NCBI GenBank assembly: GCA_023386585.1
Contig: JAEWJM010000022.1
Span: 62,001 to 126,000 of the forward strand
Direction: 5' to 3'
DNA from: Bacteroidota bacterium
GTDB taxonomy: Bacteria; Bacteroidota; Bacteroidia; Flavobacteriales; Flavobacteriaceae
DNA: 64,000 bases
The notes beneath the pieces are model-generated. The model was not told the DNA's origin. It ran no database searches and was given only the letters and a program-made list of their open reading frames with translations. Made by a program: the position numbers and the translations under genes. Positions 1-8,712 of this stretch are shown here, in pieces. How positions within the stretch are numbered: position 1 is the stretch's first letter; every line of letters begins with the position of its first letter.

Positions 1-2
1 GC

Positions 3-56
3 TTTGAAACCGATATCATTTACGAAAAAGCTAAATCGCTCGAGACCGGTAGGTGA
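3..56 (+). CDS. 3' end of an unidentified CDS cut by the window edge
   Basis: Reading frame 3 stays open from the window edge to a TGA at 54-56 and encodes a plausible hydrophilic C-terminus, FETDIIYEKAKSLETGR. The stretch is too short to assign a family. It is called a coding end only because the amino-acid composition looks natural and because the sequence after it (57-251) is AT-rich and non-coding. The open frame could also be chance. Confidence 0.3.
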   Translation, partial: FETDIIYEKAKSLETGR

Positions 57-251
57 TCGGCATTTTCGTATCTCTTTTATTTCCACAATATTGCTCTACG
101 CCTTCCTTCATGCTGATCGGCAACGCGCCGACTAAAATTTTTCATAAAATTATCGTAGGTGTAACAACCTAAAATGCAGCGGACTAAGATCAAATCCCGC
201 TAATTTACCTTGAACATGATATGTAAGAAAAGAAATATATTCAAATAAAAA

Positions 252-283
252 TTGTGTAGTTAATCGATAATATAATACATTTG
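252..283 (+). promoter_or_regulatory. Bacteroidetes-type promoter of the T9SS beta-helix gene
   Basis: TACATTTG at 276-283 matches the flavobacterial -7 consensus TAnnTTTG. A TTG at 252-254 lies 21 bases upstream, close to the usual -33 spacing. The predicted start of transcription leaves a leader of about 45-50 bases before the ATG at 339. The rest of 57-338 shows nothing else recognisable. Confidence 0.5.
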
Positions 284-338
284 GTCGATTTTTACATCTT
301 TTGGCATATAGCCGAACTTACTAGCTAACCTACAAACC

Positions 339-3300
339 ATGAAAAAAATTTTACTATTAACCCTACTTTTTCCACTAATTGGATTTAGCCAACTATCTGG
401 CAGTTATGTCATCGGAACATCGCGTCCTGCTCCTTTTAATTCGTTGAGCAATGCCGTCGAGCGTATCAACCAGGTCGGCGTTTCCGGACCGGTTGTTTTT
501 CTTTTGGACGACAACAATTATTCGATTGCAGCCGGTGAATCTTTTCCGATCACGATCGATCAATTCAGCGGAAGCAGCGCTGCAAACACATTGACGATCA
601 AACCGAATTCCGGCAAGAACGTAAGCATTACCGCCGACAATGTCAACGGCTGGACGCCAACGCTTGCAGTTTTTAAAATAAATGGCGCCGAGAACATAAT
701 CATCGACGGCAGCAACAACGGAAGTAATTCGAAAAACCTTACGCTCTACAACGGTAACAATTTGAACTATTCGAAGCGGTCGGTAATCTGGATAGCGAAT
801 GCGAATGGCGCGAACGGCGCAAACAACGTCACTATCAAGAATCTCGCTCTCGAACAGGAACTCGTAACGGGCGATCTCTCGATCGGAATTTTCGGCGGAG
901 GAACATCGATGGGCGGCGCTCCAGCTGCAGCGAACTCCAACATCACCATAGACAACGTTACTTTTCGGACAATGGGCCAGGGAATTTACGTCACCGGAAG
1001 CGCCGTTGCTTCAAAACAATCCCAAAACTGGACAATCACCAATTCGACGTTCGGCTCTACAACCGACAGCAGTAAAGGCTTTTTGGGAATTTACCTCAAT
1101 AACATCAAGGATTTTGACATCACCTACAACACGCTTGACGGATTTCTGAAATCAACCACAGCCTATAATCCGCTGCATAGCGCAATTTATACAACGGGAA
1201 TCTGCAGCAACGGTACGATTTCCGGCAATAAAATCGACAACGTCAGGGAAACGACCGGCTCTACCAGTACGGGAATCTACGTTTCCGGAACGAACATCAG
1301 CGTTCACAACAACTTCGTCAATAATGTTTGCGGAAAAGGAAATGGCGGAATCACGAACAATGGCTTCGGAATTTTCGTGGACGGCGGACAAAACATTTCG
1401 GTTTACCACAACACGGTTCGCCTCGCCGCCGCGCAGTCGAGCGGAACTTCAGCGGCGCTTTTCATCGACAGCGGATCGGCACTCAACATCAGAAACAACA
1501 TTTTCGTCAATGCGCAGGCAAACGGTGCAACACGTTACGCGGTTTATTCGATGGTTGGAGCTGGCGCGTTTATCAATATTGATTACAACGATTACGTTTC
1601 GACGCAGCATTCCGGGTACATGGGTGGAAACAAGCCAAATCTTTCACAATGGAAAACCGCCACCGGTAAAGATTCCCACTCAGTTGCGATCAGTCCAACT
1701 TTTACTTCGTCATCCGATCTGCACATCAATCCCTCGGCAGCCACTTCATTGGACAACCTCGGAACTGCAATCGCAGGCGTGAACTCCGATATCGATTATG
1801 AAACCCGCAGCACAACAACGCCTGACATCGGTGCGGATGAATTTCAAGCGCCAAAATGTGCGGCATCAACCACATGGAACGGATCTGCGTGGAGCAACGG
1901 CCAACCTTCGCTAACCGTTAAGGCGATTTTCAACGGTAACTACGCAACCAATTCATCGAATTTGAAAGCTTGCGATCTGCAGGTAAATGCGGGTTATACG
2001 GTTACAATTGCCGAGAATGGATACGTTGAAGTCGAAAATGATGTGATCGTTTATGGCAACCTGATCATCGAAAACAAAGGATCGCTGGTGCAGAACGATG
2101 CGTCGGCAATGAATACCGGCAACGTCATCCTTAAACGAAAAACGTCGCCATTAAAGCAATACGATTACACCTACTGGTCCGCTCCGCTTCAAAGTCAACC
2201 GCTGAGCGTGACTTCGAGTCCGTCGATTTACTACAGCTTTAATCCTGCGATAAACAACTATTCGTCGCAATCGGCAACATCGGTTATGACTCCTGGCGTA
2301 GGTTATATTTCACGTGCGCCGAACAACCTTAGCTATGCAACTCCGCAAATTCTCGAGGTGACTTTCAACGGAATTCCAAACACCGGAAATATTGCAGTCC
2401 CGGTGACAAAAGCAGCGAGCGCCTTTAACCTGATCGGAAACCCTTATCCGTCGGCGGTTGATATTGACGAATTTTTGGTTGACCCAGATAATGCGCCATA
2501 TATTGGCGGAACAATTTATTTGTGGACGCATAACACGGCTCTCAGCATGCAGAATTCCGGAACGTCGGTTTTCAACTATGCCCACGATGATTATGCAAAA
2601 TATAATGTGACCGGCGGGGTGAAAACCGGATCGGCCGCAGGAAGCGGAAATGCGGTCCCGGCGGGAAAGGTCGCATCAGGACAGGCATTTTTTATCGAAG
2701 CGCTGCAAAACGGAACGCACAACGTAATTTTCAAAAACAGCATGCGGTCAAAAGGAACCGGAAACAATAGCCAATTCTTTAAACCATCTGAAAATACACC
2801 TGACGCAAACGCACCAATCGAAAAAAACCGGGTTTGGATCAATATCTCAAATAGTGAGGACGCCTACGACCAAATGTTGGTTGGTTATATCACTGGCGCA
2901 ACAAACGACCTCGATCGTGCCTTTGACGGCAAAATATTCCCGGCAGGGAACGTTGTCAGCATCTATTCCGTGCTGGGCGAAAACAATCTCGCGATTCAGG
3001 GCCGCGCGCTGCCATTTGATCCTTCGGATGTTGTTCCACTCGGATACGTGACCGGAATCGCAGGAACTTTCAGCATCGCGTTGGAAGATTTGGACGGGCT
3101 GTTCCAGGATCAGGATGTCTTTTTATACGACAAATCCAATTCGACTTATCATAATCTGAAATTGGGCGCGTACATATTCTCAAGCGGCATCGGGACTTTT
3201 AATGACCGGTTTGAACTGCGCTTCATAGATTCGAATCTGGCGGCGCCTCATTTCGATGCAAGTTCCAACGACGTGATCATGCTCGCGAAGTCGCGAAGAC

Positions 3301-3506
3301 TTTCAATTCGTGCCGCGGAAAATATCAGTACGATCGAAATTTTTGATATGACCGGCAAATTACTCTACGTCAAGAAAAATGTGAATGCCACTGAATTCAC
3401 ATCCGAGCAAATGCAAACCACAGGAACCGCCGTGCTTGCCATAGTCACATTTGCCGATAGCAATGTGGTCGCGAGGAAAATTATAATCCTGGAACGAGGA
3501 AATTAA
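339..3506 (+). CDS. Secreted right-handed beta-helix protein with T9SS sorting domain
   Basis: This 1055-residue protein starts with a clear signal peptide (MKKILLLTLLFPLIGFSQ). Residues about 40-510 carry recurring Asn-, Ile- and Gly-rich strands (NITIDNVTF, NWTITNSTFG, NISVHNNFVNN) typical of parallel beta-helix folds of the pectate-lyase type. Residues about 520-980 look like beta-sandwich surface-protein sequence with a GNPYPS motif seen in Bacteroidetes T9SS cargo. The last 70 residues (IEIFDMTGKLLYVKKN to KIIILERGN) resemble a type A C-terminal sorting domain, so the protein is probably exported by T9SS and anchored on or released from the cell surface. No catalytic residues could be assigned, so adhesion or polysaccharide binding is as likely as lyase activity. 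It is monocistronic, with its own promoter and a strong terminator. Confidence 0.85.
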   Translation: MKKILLLTLLFPLIGFSQLSGSYVIGTSRPAPFNSLSNAVERINQVGVSGPVVFLLDDNNYSIAAGESFPITIDQFSGSSAANTLTIKPNSGKNVSITADNVNGWTPTLAVFKINGAENIIIDGSNNGSNSKNLTLYNGNNLNYSKRSVIWIANANGANGANNVTIKNLALEQELVTGDLSIGIFGGGTSMGGAPAAANSNITIDNVTFRTMGQGIYVTGSAVASKQSQNWTITNSTFGSTTDSSKGFLGIYLNNIKDFDITYNTLDGFLKSTTAYNPLHSAIYTTGICSNGTISGNKIDNVRETTGSTSTGIYVSGTNISVHNNFVNNVCGKGNGGITNNGFGIFVDGGQNISVYHNTVRLAAAQSSGTSAALFIDSGSALNIRNNIFVNAQANGATRYAVYSMVGAGAFINIDYNDYVSTQHSGYMGGNKPNLSQWKTATGKDSHSVAISPTFTSSSDLHINPSAATSLDNLGTAIAGVNSDIDYETRSTTTPDIGADEFQAPKCAASTTWNGSAWSNGQPSLTVKAIFNGNYATNSSNLKACDLQVNAGYTVTIAENGYVEVENDVIVYGNLIIENKGSLVQNDASAMNTGNVILKRKTSPLKQYDYTYWSAPLQSQPLSVTSSPSIYYSFNPAINNYSSQSATSVMTPGVGYISRAPNNLSYATPQILEVTFNGIPNTGNIAVPVTKAASAFNLIGNPYPSAVDIDEFLVDPDNAPYIGGTIYLWTHNTALSMQNSGTSVFNYAHDDYAKYNVTGGVKTGSAAGSGNAVPAGKVASGQAFFIEALQNGTHNVIFKNSMRSKGTGNNSQFFKPSENTPDANAPIEKNRVWINISNSEDAYDQMLVGYITGATNDLDRAFDGKIFPAGNVVSIYSVLGENNLAIQGRALPFDPSDVVPLGYVTGIAGTFSIALEDLDGLFQDQDVFLYDKSNSTYHNLKLGAYIFSSGIGTFNDRFELRFIDSNLAAPHFDASSNDVIMLAKSRRLSIRAAENISTIEIFDMTGKLLYVKKNVNATEFTSEQMQTTGTAVLAIVTFADSNVVARKIIILERGN

Positions 3507-3510
3507 AAAG

Positions 3511-3537
3511 AAGCCCGCTCAACAGCGGGTTTTTTTA
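3511..3537 (+). terminator. Rho-independent terminator of the beta-helix gene
   Basis: A six-pair stem, CCCGCT at 3514-3519 with AGCGGG at 3524-3529 and a CAAC loop, is followed by seven T residues. It sits directly after the stop codon and touches the end of the convergent ketosynthase gene. Confidence 0.9.
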
Positions 3538-4674
3538 TGGCAGCGCCAGAACGACGCTTACGGCATTTCCGCCAAAACCAACGGCGTTGATCAACACTTT
3601 CCGGATTTCACTACGCATTCGCTGCGGTGCGGCAAAAGGAACTGCGAAAAATTCCTGATGCTGCAACATCAATATTGCCATTTCGATGCTCAGCATTCCC
3701 GATGCGCCGAATGTATGTCCGATCATCCATTTGTTTGACGTCAACATGGGAAAGTTTTCGCCAAAAACCTTTTGAACCGCTTTGTATTCCGACAGGTCGC
3801 CGACGACGGTTCCGGGAGCATGCATTACGATCGCGTCGATTTCCTGAGGGGAAATTCCGCGAAGTGCCATCGACATTGATTTCTGGAAACATACCGCATC
3901 GGAGGAAATTGAAATGCTGTGTTCGAGGATTTCGGTTGCGTAACCCAATCTTTCGACTACTGCAAGTGCACCTTTGGATTCTTTCTCCAGCGCACAAACC
4001 GCAGCGCCTTCCCCAAGAACCATTGTATTGGATTTCTTTTCCAGATCGAGAGCGCGGCACGGATAACCGGAAGTTTCTTTTGAGTAGATTTTCATCGCCT
4101 GCATCTGTGAGATTGTAAAGGCCGTCAACGGCGCTTCGCTTCCACCGGCTAAAAATCGCGAAGCCATTCCCGATCGAAGCCATGCAACTCCGTTCAAAAG
4201 CGCGTGGAGAGCAGTCGAGCAGGTGATTGAATGCGAAATCTCCGGACCATCAACCTGCAGATCGTGCGCAACCCAGGAAGAAATATTTCCGAGTGTAGTT
4301 GTTGGCGAAGCGAGCGTGTGCGTTCGGCCGGTTTCAAGAAATTCGGCGTGATGCTTTTCAAATAATGCAGTTGCGCCGCGCGATGAACCAAAGTTAATTC
4401 CGATGTCGCTGCCGGTCCACGCCGCACTCTTTACCGCTTTTCGCGATGTCGCGATCGCCATCAGTACACTTCTGTCAAGGTTCCGGTAATTGTGGTTCGA
4501 AGACCGTATTGCATCGATTTTGTCTTCGGCCGACTTCTCAAGCTTTGCACACGCCAGGTTTCCGGCGAGAGTCAATAATGGCTTACCGGCGCGGTAGGAA
4601 GCAAGCACCTGATCGGTTTCACAACCAAGAGCGGAAAGCGATGAAATGGCCGAAATATAAATGGGATCGTACAC
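3535..4674 (-). CDS. Beta-ketoacyl-ACP synthase-like protein at the end of the biotin operon
   Basis: This is a 379-residue thiolase-fold condensing enzyme of the FabF/FabB (KAS I/II) class. The active-site Cys lies in SHSITCSTALHALLNG, the first His in MHAPGTVVGDLSEYKAV (aligning with the HGTxT-GD block of FabF) and the second His in NKWMIGHTFGASG, so the Cys-His-His triad is intact. It is shorter than housekeeping FabF (about 410-415 residues) and divergent, for example HAPGT in place of HGTST. It is the last gene of bioF-bioD-bioA-SET-KAS, 48 bases after the SET gene. Because no bioC or bioH gene is present here, a role in making the pimeloyl precursor of biotin is an attractive inference, but it is unproven. 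It could also serve another acyl chain. Confidence 0.8.
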   Translation of the reverse strand: MYDPIYISAISSLSALGCETDQVLASYRAGKPLLTLAGNLACAKLEKSAEDKIDAIRSSNHNYRNLDRSVLMAIATSRKAVKSAAWTGSDIGINFGSSRGATALFEKHHAEFLETGRTHTLASPTTTLGNISSWVAHDLQVDGPEISHSITCSTALHALLNGVAWLRSGMASRFLAGGSEAPLTAFTISQMQAMKIYSKETSGYPCRALDLEKKSNTMVLGEGAAVCALEKESKGALAVVERLGYATEILEHSISISSDAVCFQKSMSMALRGISPQEIDAIVMHAPGTVVGDLSEYKAVQKVFGENFPMLTSNKWMIGHTFGASGMLSIEMAILMLQHQEFFAVPFAAPQRMRSEIRKVLINAVGFGGNAVSVVLALP

Positions 4675-4722
4675 AAAAAGAATTTGTGCAAAAATACGCT
4701 AAACTAAAGTATCAGGTTGGGA

Positions 4723-5322
4723 TTATACCGACAATTTAGCCGGATCAAAGTAACAGGTCAGCAGCGATTTCAAAGGTGCTTTTCCTTCAATCACTTTGTT
4801 GAATTCGTCCCATTTTTCGTGTGAAATGAATTTTTTCAGCGGCTGATCAACCTTGCGAATTGAATGCAGGTTTTCCTTTATCTGATTATCCCATTGTTCA
4901 TGATACCGCAACAGGTCGTCGGGATAAACAATTTTTCGTTCGGTGCCTTCATCGACCACTTCAAACGGCGCTGCAATATTCAGGTAGCCATAATCATCGG
5001 TCAGCTGTTCGCCCGGATGAATGTCGCGTACTGCAATCTCAAAATCGTAAGCCGTTGACATGCAACTGGAATTGAAGCTGTGATTGACGAATTTCGCGTT
5101 ATCCCAGCATAGGACTTTGTTTCCCTGACCATTTGTAAAACAATACGTTTCGAGATATTCCTGCATGAGCGGCGACAGGCGCTCGGTCTTTTCGGGAGTA
5201 AAAATCTGGTCGAGTTCATCCTGAACCCAGGTTATCGTTCCTTTCGGAATAAATTTCTTTGCAACCACGCCATAACCAATAATATCGCTAATAAACTGAA
5301 GTTCCGTGTCAGGATGAATCAT
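4723..5322 (-). CDS. SET-domain protein (putative protein-lysine methyltransferase)
   Basis: The protein has 199 residues. The SET core is visible in order: an N-terminal GYGVVAKKFIPKGTITW block, the FVNHSFNSSC block (SAM-binding NHS and pseudoknot region) near residue 93, and GEQLTDDYGY near residue 123 with the catalytic-type Tyr. The family transfers methyl groups from SAM to lysines. Bacterial members are sporadic and their targets are mostly unknown. The gene lies between bioA and a ketosynthase with short gaps (30 and 48 bases), so it is very probably co-transcribed with the biotin genes. No link between SET methylation and biotin synthesis is established. The C-terminal 60 residues are helical and unassigned. 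Confidence 0.85.
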   Translation of the reverse strand: MIHPDTELQFISDIIGYGVVAKKFIPKGTITWVQDELDQIFTPEKTERLSPLMQEYLETYCFTNGQGNKVLCWDNAKFVNHSFNSSCMSTAYDFEIAVRDIHPGEQLTDDYGYLNIAAPFEVVDEGTERKIVYPDDLLRYHEQWDNQIKENLHSIRKVDQPLKKFISHEKWDEFNKVIEGKAPLKSLLTCYFDPAKLSV

Positions 5323-5352
5323 AGAGGCGTGATGTTAGATTTGCAGTTAAAT

Positions 5353-6627
5353 TTATTTTATTTTTTCTAACGCACGCTCGATAACTTCATAAATTTTCGA
5401 TAATTGTGAATCGCTTATCACATAAGGCGGAAGGACATAAATTGTACTGCCAACCGGACGCATTATGATGCCGTTTTCGATAAAAAAATCATAAAGCCGG
5501 TTGCGAAGGCTTCCGTAGTAGCTTTCGGCCGAATCGGTTTTGAGATCCAGCGCCATGATCACTCCCAAGGAACGAACTGCAGCAACCCGCGGATGGCTTT
5601 CGATTTTCTGCATAAACTCCCGATGTTTTCTGTCGATTCGTTTTAATCCGTCCTGAATTGCCTTCGATTCCAGAAGATCAAGGCTTGCCAATGCTGCCGC
5701 GCAACCTGTTGGATTTGCGGTAAAAGTATGTCCATGGAAAAGCGCTTTATTGATGTCATCGCTATAAAAAGCGTCAAAAATTTTACCTGTAAATGTGGTT
5801 ACAGCCATCGGGATCGTTCCTCCTGTCAGCGCCTTTGAAAGGCAAAAAACGTCAGGCTTTTCAGTGAGATAATCGCACGCAAAATTGCGACCCGTTTTTC
5901 CGAAGCCGGTCATTACCTCGTCGGCAATTGTGAGAACGTCCTTTTCCCGACAGATCCGAATCAACTTGTCGAGTGCTTCAGGCTCATAAATGACCATTCC
6001 GGCTGCGCCCTGTACCAACGGTTCGAACAGGAAAGCCGCGCATTGATTTTCGTTTATCACTTCCCTAAGCGCATCGCAGCTTTCTTCTTCTCTGCCCGCA
6101 ACAGGAACGGGAATCCGCACAACATCAATGAACATTCCTGCGAATGCCTGCGTGTAAAGGGAAATTCCACTGGCAGCCATCGCCGCGAAAGTGTCGCCAT
6201 GGAATGCGTCTTCAAAAGCAATTATTGTCGTTCTTTTTTTTCCCTGATTGTAATAGAATTGCAGCGAGGCCTTGATCGCAACCTCAACGGCGGTTGACCC
6301 GTTGTCTGAAAAAAACACCTTTTCCTGGTTGGATGGGAGCATTTGCAGTAGCCGCTCCGACAGCACTATCGCGGGTTCGTGGGTAAATCCACCGAAAAGC
6401 ACATGTTCAAGCGTCGTGAGTTGTTTGTAAATCGCATCGGCAATAAAACGGTTGCTGTGCCCGAACGGATTAACCCACCACGAGGCGATCGCATCGATGT
6501 ATTCTTTTCCGGCTGAATCCCAAACCAACGCTCCTTCGCCCCGTGAAATTACGACTGGCGCACTTGCGGTTTTGTGTTGTGTATAGGGATGCCAGATATA
6601 TTTTTTGTCTTTTTCGGAGAGGTTCAT
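5353..6627 (-). CDS. bioA: Adenosylmethionine-8-amino-7-oxononanoate aminotransferase
   Basis: BioA converts 7-keto-8-aminopelargonate (KAPA) to 7,8-diaminopelargonate (DAPA) in biotin synthesis, using SAM as amino donor. The 424-residue length is normal. Class III aminotransferase landmarks are visible: IWHPYTQHKT near the N-terminus (substrate site typical of BioA), FEDAFHGDTFAAMAASG, the PLP-contacting Asp in TIADEVMTGFGKTG, and the Schiff-base Lys in CLSKALTGGTIPMAV. It sits between bioD and the SET gene in the biotin operon. An unusual 243-base gap separates it from bioD. Confidence 0.97.
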   Translation of the reverse strand: MNLSEKDKKYIWHPYTQHKTASAPVVISRGEGALVWDSAGKEYIDAIASWWVNPFGHSNRFIADAIYKQLTTLEHVLFGGFTHEPAIVLSERLLQMLPSNQEKVFFSDNGSTAVEVAIKASLQFYYNQGKKRTTIIAFEDAFHGDTFAAMAASGISLYTQAFAGMFIDVVRIPVPVAGREEESCDALREVINENQCAAFLFEPLVQGAAGMVIYEPEALDKLIRICREKDVLTIADEVMTGFGKTGRNFACDYLTEKPDVFCLSKALTGGTIPMAVTTFTGKIFDAFYSDDINKALFHGHTFTANPTGCAAALASLDLLESKAIQDGLKRIDRKHREFMQKIESHPRVAAVRSLGVIMALDLKTDSAESYYGSLRNRLYDFFIENGIIMRPVGSTIYVLPPYVISDSQLSKIYEVIERALEKIK

Positions 6628-6870
6628 TTTAGAAGGATTTTAAAGATTGCCGCAAGCCATGTAAACTTCTGGGGAGTTACCAGCAGAAACGCATTAAAGT
6701 TTTGAGGTTAAACCGCATACATCAAAATTGATTTTTTCGTAGGGACAAATAGTGACCCCTTCCCGTGTCAAAGCTAATCACCGGCCTAATGGCAATGGTG
6801 CGGAAAAACAACATAATCACGGGCGTATTACCTTTAAGCATGGTTTTTTGATTTCTCGTAAACGCTACAG
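6628..6870. other. 243-base non-coding gap inside the biotin operon
   Basis: The other genes of this operon are 8-48 bases apart, yet bioD and bioA are separated by 243 bases. A plus-strand frame from a GTG at 6752 runs through it and into bioD antisense, but its 61-residue product is basic, low in hydrophobic order and unlike a protein family I know. I see no clear TAnnTTTG element, terminator or repeat here. It may hold a secondary bioA promoter or the remains of a lost gene. Confidence 0.4.
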
Positions 6871-7488
6871 TCACAAATCGTTTAATTGGCTTTTGAACAA
6901 TTCAGCATATTCCGAAACAACGTTCTTGTCAAAATAAGGTTCGGAATTTATTCGGCCAATTAACTTCGCGGCTGATTTTTTGAGGATGATGCTTTCCGTG
7001 GCCTGGTTTTCATCGCCACTGAAAATGATTCCGCCGATTTTCAGGTTCCGAAACTTCAACGCTTCCAAAGTCAGCAACGTATGGTTGATGCTTCCGAGGT
7101 AATGCCGTGAAACGACCACAACGTGGTAATCCGGTTTAATGAGATCGGCAATGGTTTCGACATCGTTCAGCGGAACCAGCAGCCCACCGGCGCCTTCAAT
7201 CACCAGATGATTGTTGGTTTTAGGCTCTGAAAAAGCGGCAACCGTAATTGAAACGTTGTCTATTTCTGCGGCCAAATGCGGACTCGCAGGCGTGTTCAGC
7301 CGGAAAGCCTCTGGATGGACAACCGACCTCTCATTGGACAGTAGCGACTTCACGCGCATGCTGTCGGATTTGCAGAGATCTCCTGCCTGAATGGGTTTCC
7401 AGTAATCTGCCTGAAGCGCTTCGGTTATAATTGCTGACACGACTGTCTTGCCGACATCGGTCGAAATTCCGGTAACAAATATTTTCAT
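6871..7488 (-). CDS. bioD: Dethiobiotin synthetase
   Basis: BioD closes the ureido ring of dethiobiotin from DAPA, CO2 and ATP. The protein has 205 residues, slightly shorter than E. coli BioD. The P-loop is GISTDVGKTVVSA at the N-terminus, followed by YWKPIQAG (substrate lysine region) and VIEGAGGLLVPLN (the GAGG block that contacts Mg-ATP and substrate). The stop of bioF and the start of bioD are only 8 bases apart, which indicates co-transcription. Confidence 0.96.
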   Translation of the reverse strand: MKIFVTGISTDVGKTVVSAIITEALQADYWKPIQAGDLCKSDSMRVKSLLSNERSVVHPEAFRLNTPASPHLAAEIDNVSITVAAFSEPKTNNHLVIEGAGGLLVPLNDVETIADLIKPDYHVVVVSRHYLGSINHTLLTLEALKFRNLKIGGIIFSGDENQATESIILKKSAAKLIGRINSEPYFDKNVVSEYAELFKSQLNDL

Positions 7489-7496
7489 GGGAATGG

Positions 7497-8645
7497 TTAC
7501 TCCTGCTTCACAAAAATAGCCAACAATCGAAGAACTTCCTCAATTTCCGCTTGCGAATTATAGCTGTGGATGCAGATTCGCAGCCGTTCCTGACCACTGG
7601 GAACTGTTGGTGAAAGTATCGCGCGGATGTCGAAGTTATTGTCGATGAATAGTCTGGAGATCTTCCTTACCGTTTCGTTTCCCGGAATCACAACACATTT
7701 TATAGCTGAATTTCCAGCGATGATTTTATCGGAAATGCCAAATTGTGTGGCGCAGGTATTAAAAAACTCGATGTTCTGGAAAAGTTTGTTTCGATCGGCC
7801 TCGGATATTGTCAGATGTTGATAGGCTGCGATAACGGTCGCAATCGCGTGAGGCGGAAGCGCGGTACTGTAAATAAAACTTCGTGCAAAATTAATGAGGT
7901 AATCCCGAAGGTCTGCTGAACCGAGTACGGCCGCGCCGTGACAGCCAAGTGCTTTCCCGAAAGTCACAATGTTGGCAAAAACCTGATCCTGCAAATTGCT
8001 AGCTGTGACAAATCCTTCGCCACGATCCCCAAAAGTACCGACTGCGTGGGCTTCATCAATCACAAGCCGTGCCCTGTGTTCCGAGCAAAGATTGGCGAGT
8101 TCACGAAGATTTGGAGAATCGCCATCCATAGAGAAAACGGATTCAGTGGCAACGTAAACCTCATTTTCTGCAGATTGAAAGTTTTCGAGCTTCGACCGAA
8201 GATCATAAAGGTCGTTATGGGCGAACTTAATGTTTTTCGCACCCGACAATCGTATTCCGTCGCGAATTGAAGCATGGCAATATTCGTCATACAGGACGAT
8301 GTCATTGCGTTGTGGAACGCTGCTGAAAAAACCAACATTGGCATCATAACCCGAATTGAAAATCAATGCAGACTCTGCGCCGTGAAAAGTTGCAATCAGC
8401 GACTCAGCTTCAGTATAGAAGCCATGGTTTCCGGAGATGAGCCGCGAACCGGTGGCGCCATTTGAAAGTGAGTTTTGTTCAACTATATGCTGTGCCGCGG
8501 CAAATATCCCGGCAGATCTGGCGAAACCCAGGTAGTCGTTTGACGAAAAATCGATCAGCGAACCCGATTGCCGCAGCGCGCGGAGTGAACCCGATCTAGT
8601 TCGGTCTGATAATTTGTCGGCAAGTCGCTTTGGAAAATTCTGCAT
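7497..8645 (-). CDS. bioF: 8-amino-7-oxononanoate synthase
   Basis: BioF condenses pimeloyl thioester with L-alanine to give KAPA and is a PLP enzyme of the alpha-oxoamine synthase family. The 382-residue length is typical. Visible landmarks are SSNDYLGFA, NGATGSRLISGNHGFYTEAE, the PLP-ring Asp-x-Ala-His in LVIDEAHAVGTFGDRG, and the Schiff-base Lys in TFGKALGCHGAAVLG. It is the first gene of the minus-strand operon bioF-bioD-bioA-SET-KAS. A TAnnTTTG element ends only 5 bases before the ATG, so the transcript may have almost no leader. Confidence 0.96.
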   Translation of the reverse strand: MQNFPKRLADKLSDRTRSGSLRALRQSGSLIDFSSNDYLGFARSAGIFAAAQHIVEQNSLSNGATGSRLISGNHGFYTEAESLIATFHGAESALIFNSGYDANVGFFSSVPQRNDIVLYDEYCHASIRDGIRLSGAKNIKFAHNDLYDLRSKLENFQSAENEVYVATESVFSMDGDSPNLRELANLCSEHRARLVIDEAHAVGTFGDRGEGFVTASNLQDQVFANIVTFGKALGCHGAAVLGSADLRDYLINFARSFIYSTALPPHAIATVIAAYQHLTISEADRNKLFQNIEFFNTCATQFGISDKIIAGNSAIKCVVIPGNETVRKISRLFIDNNFDIRAILSPTVPSGQERLRICIHSYNSQAEIEEVLRLLAIFVKQE

Positions 8646-8649
8646 TCAA

Positions 8650-8657
8650 CAAATGTA
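8650..8657 (-). promoter_or_regulatory. -7 element of the biotin operon promoter
   Basis: On the minus strand this reads TACATTTG, a perfect TAnnTTTG. It lies directly in front of the bioF ATG, which implies a leaderless or nearly leaderless message. No TTG is found at the expected -33 spacing, so the call rests on the -7 element alone. Confidence 0.4.
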
Positions 8658-8712
8658 GAAATACCAATTGAAAAAGCGGATTTGGTAATTTCTTATATTG
8701 CAAATAAAAACA

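Noticed and set aside
1324..1782. 152-codon plus-strand frame inside the beta-helix gene, and similar long antisense frames elsewhere
   Set aside because: These are shadows of long real genes in other frames, rich in Arg, Ser and Thr, without signals or family features.
6752..6937. 61-codon plus-strand frame from a GTG in the bioD-bioA gap
   Set aside because: It is basic, has no recognisable pattern and overlaps bioD antisense by 67 bases. It was kept only as a note on the gap.
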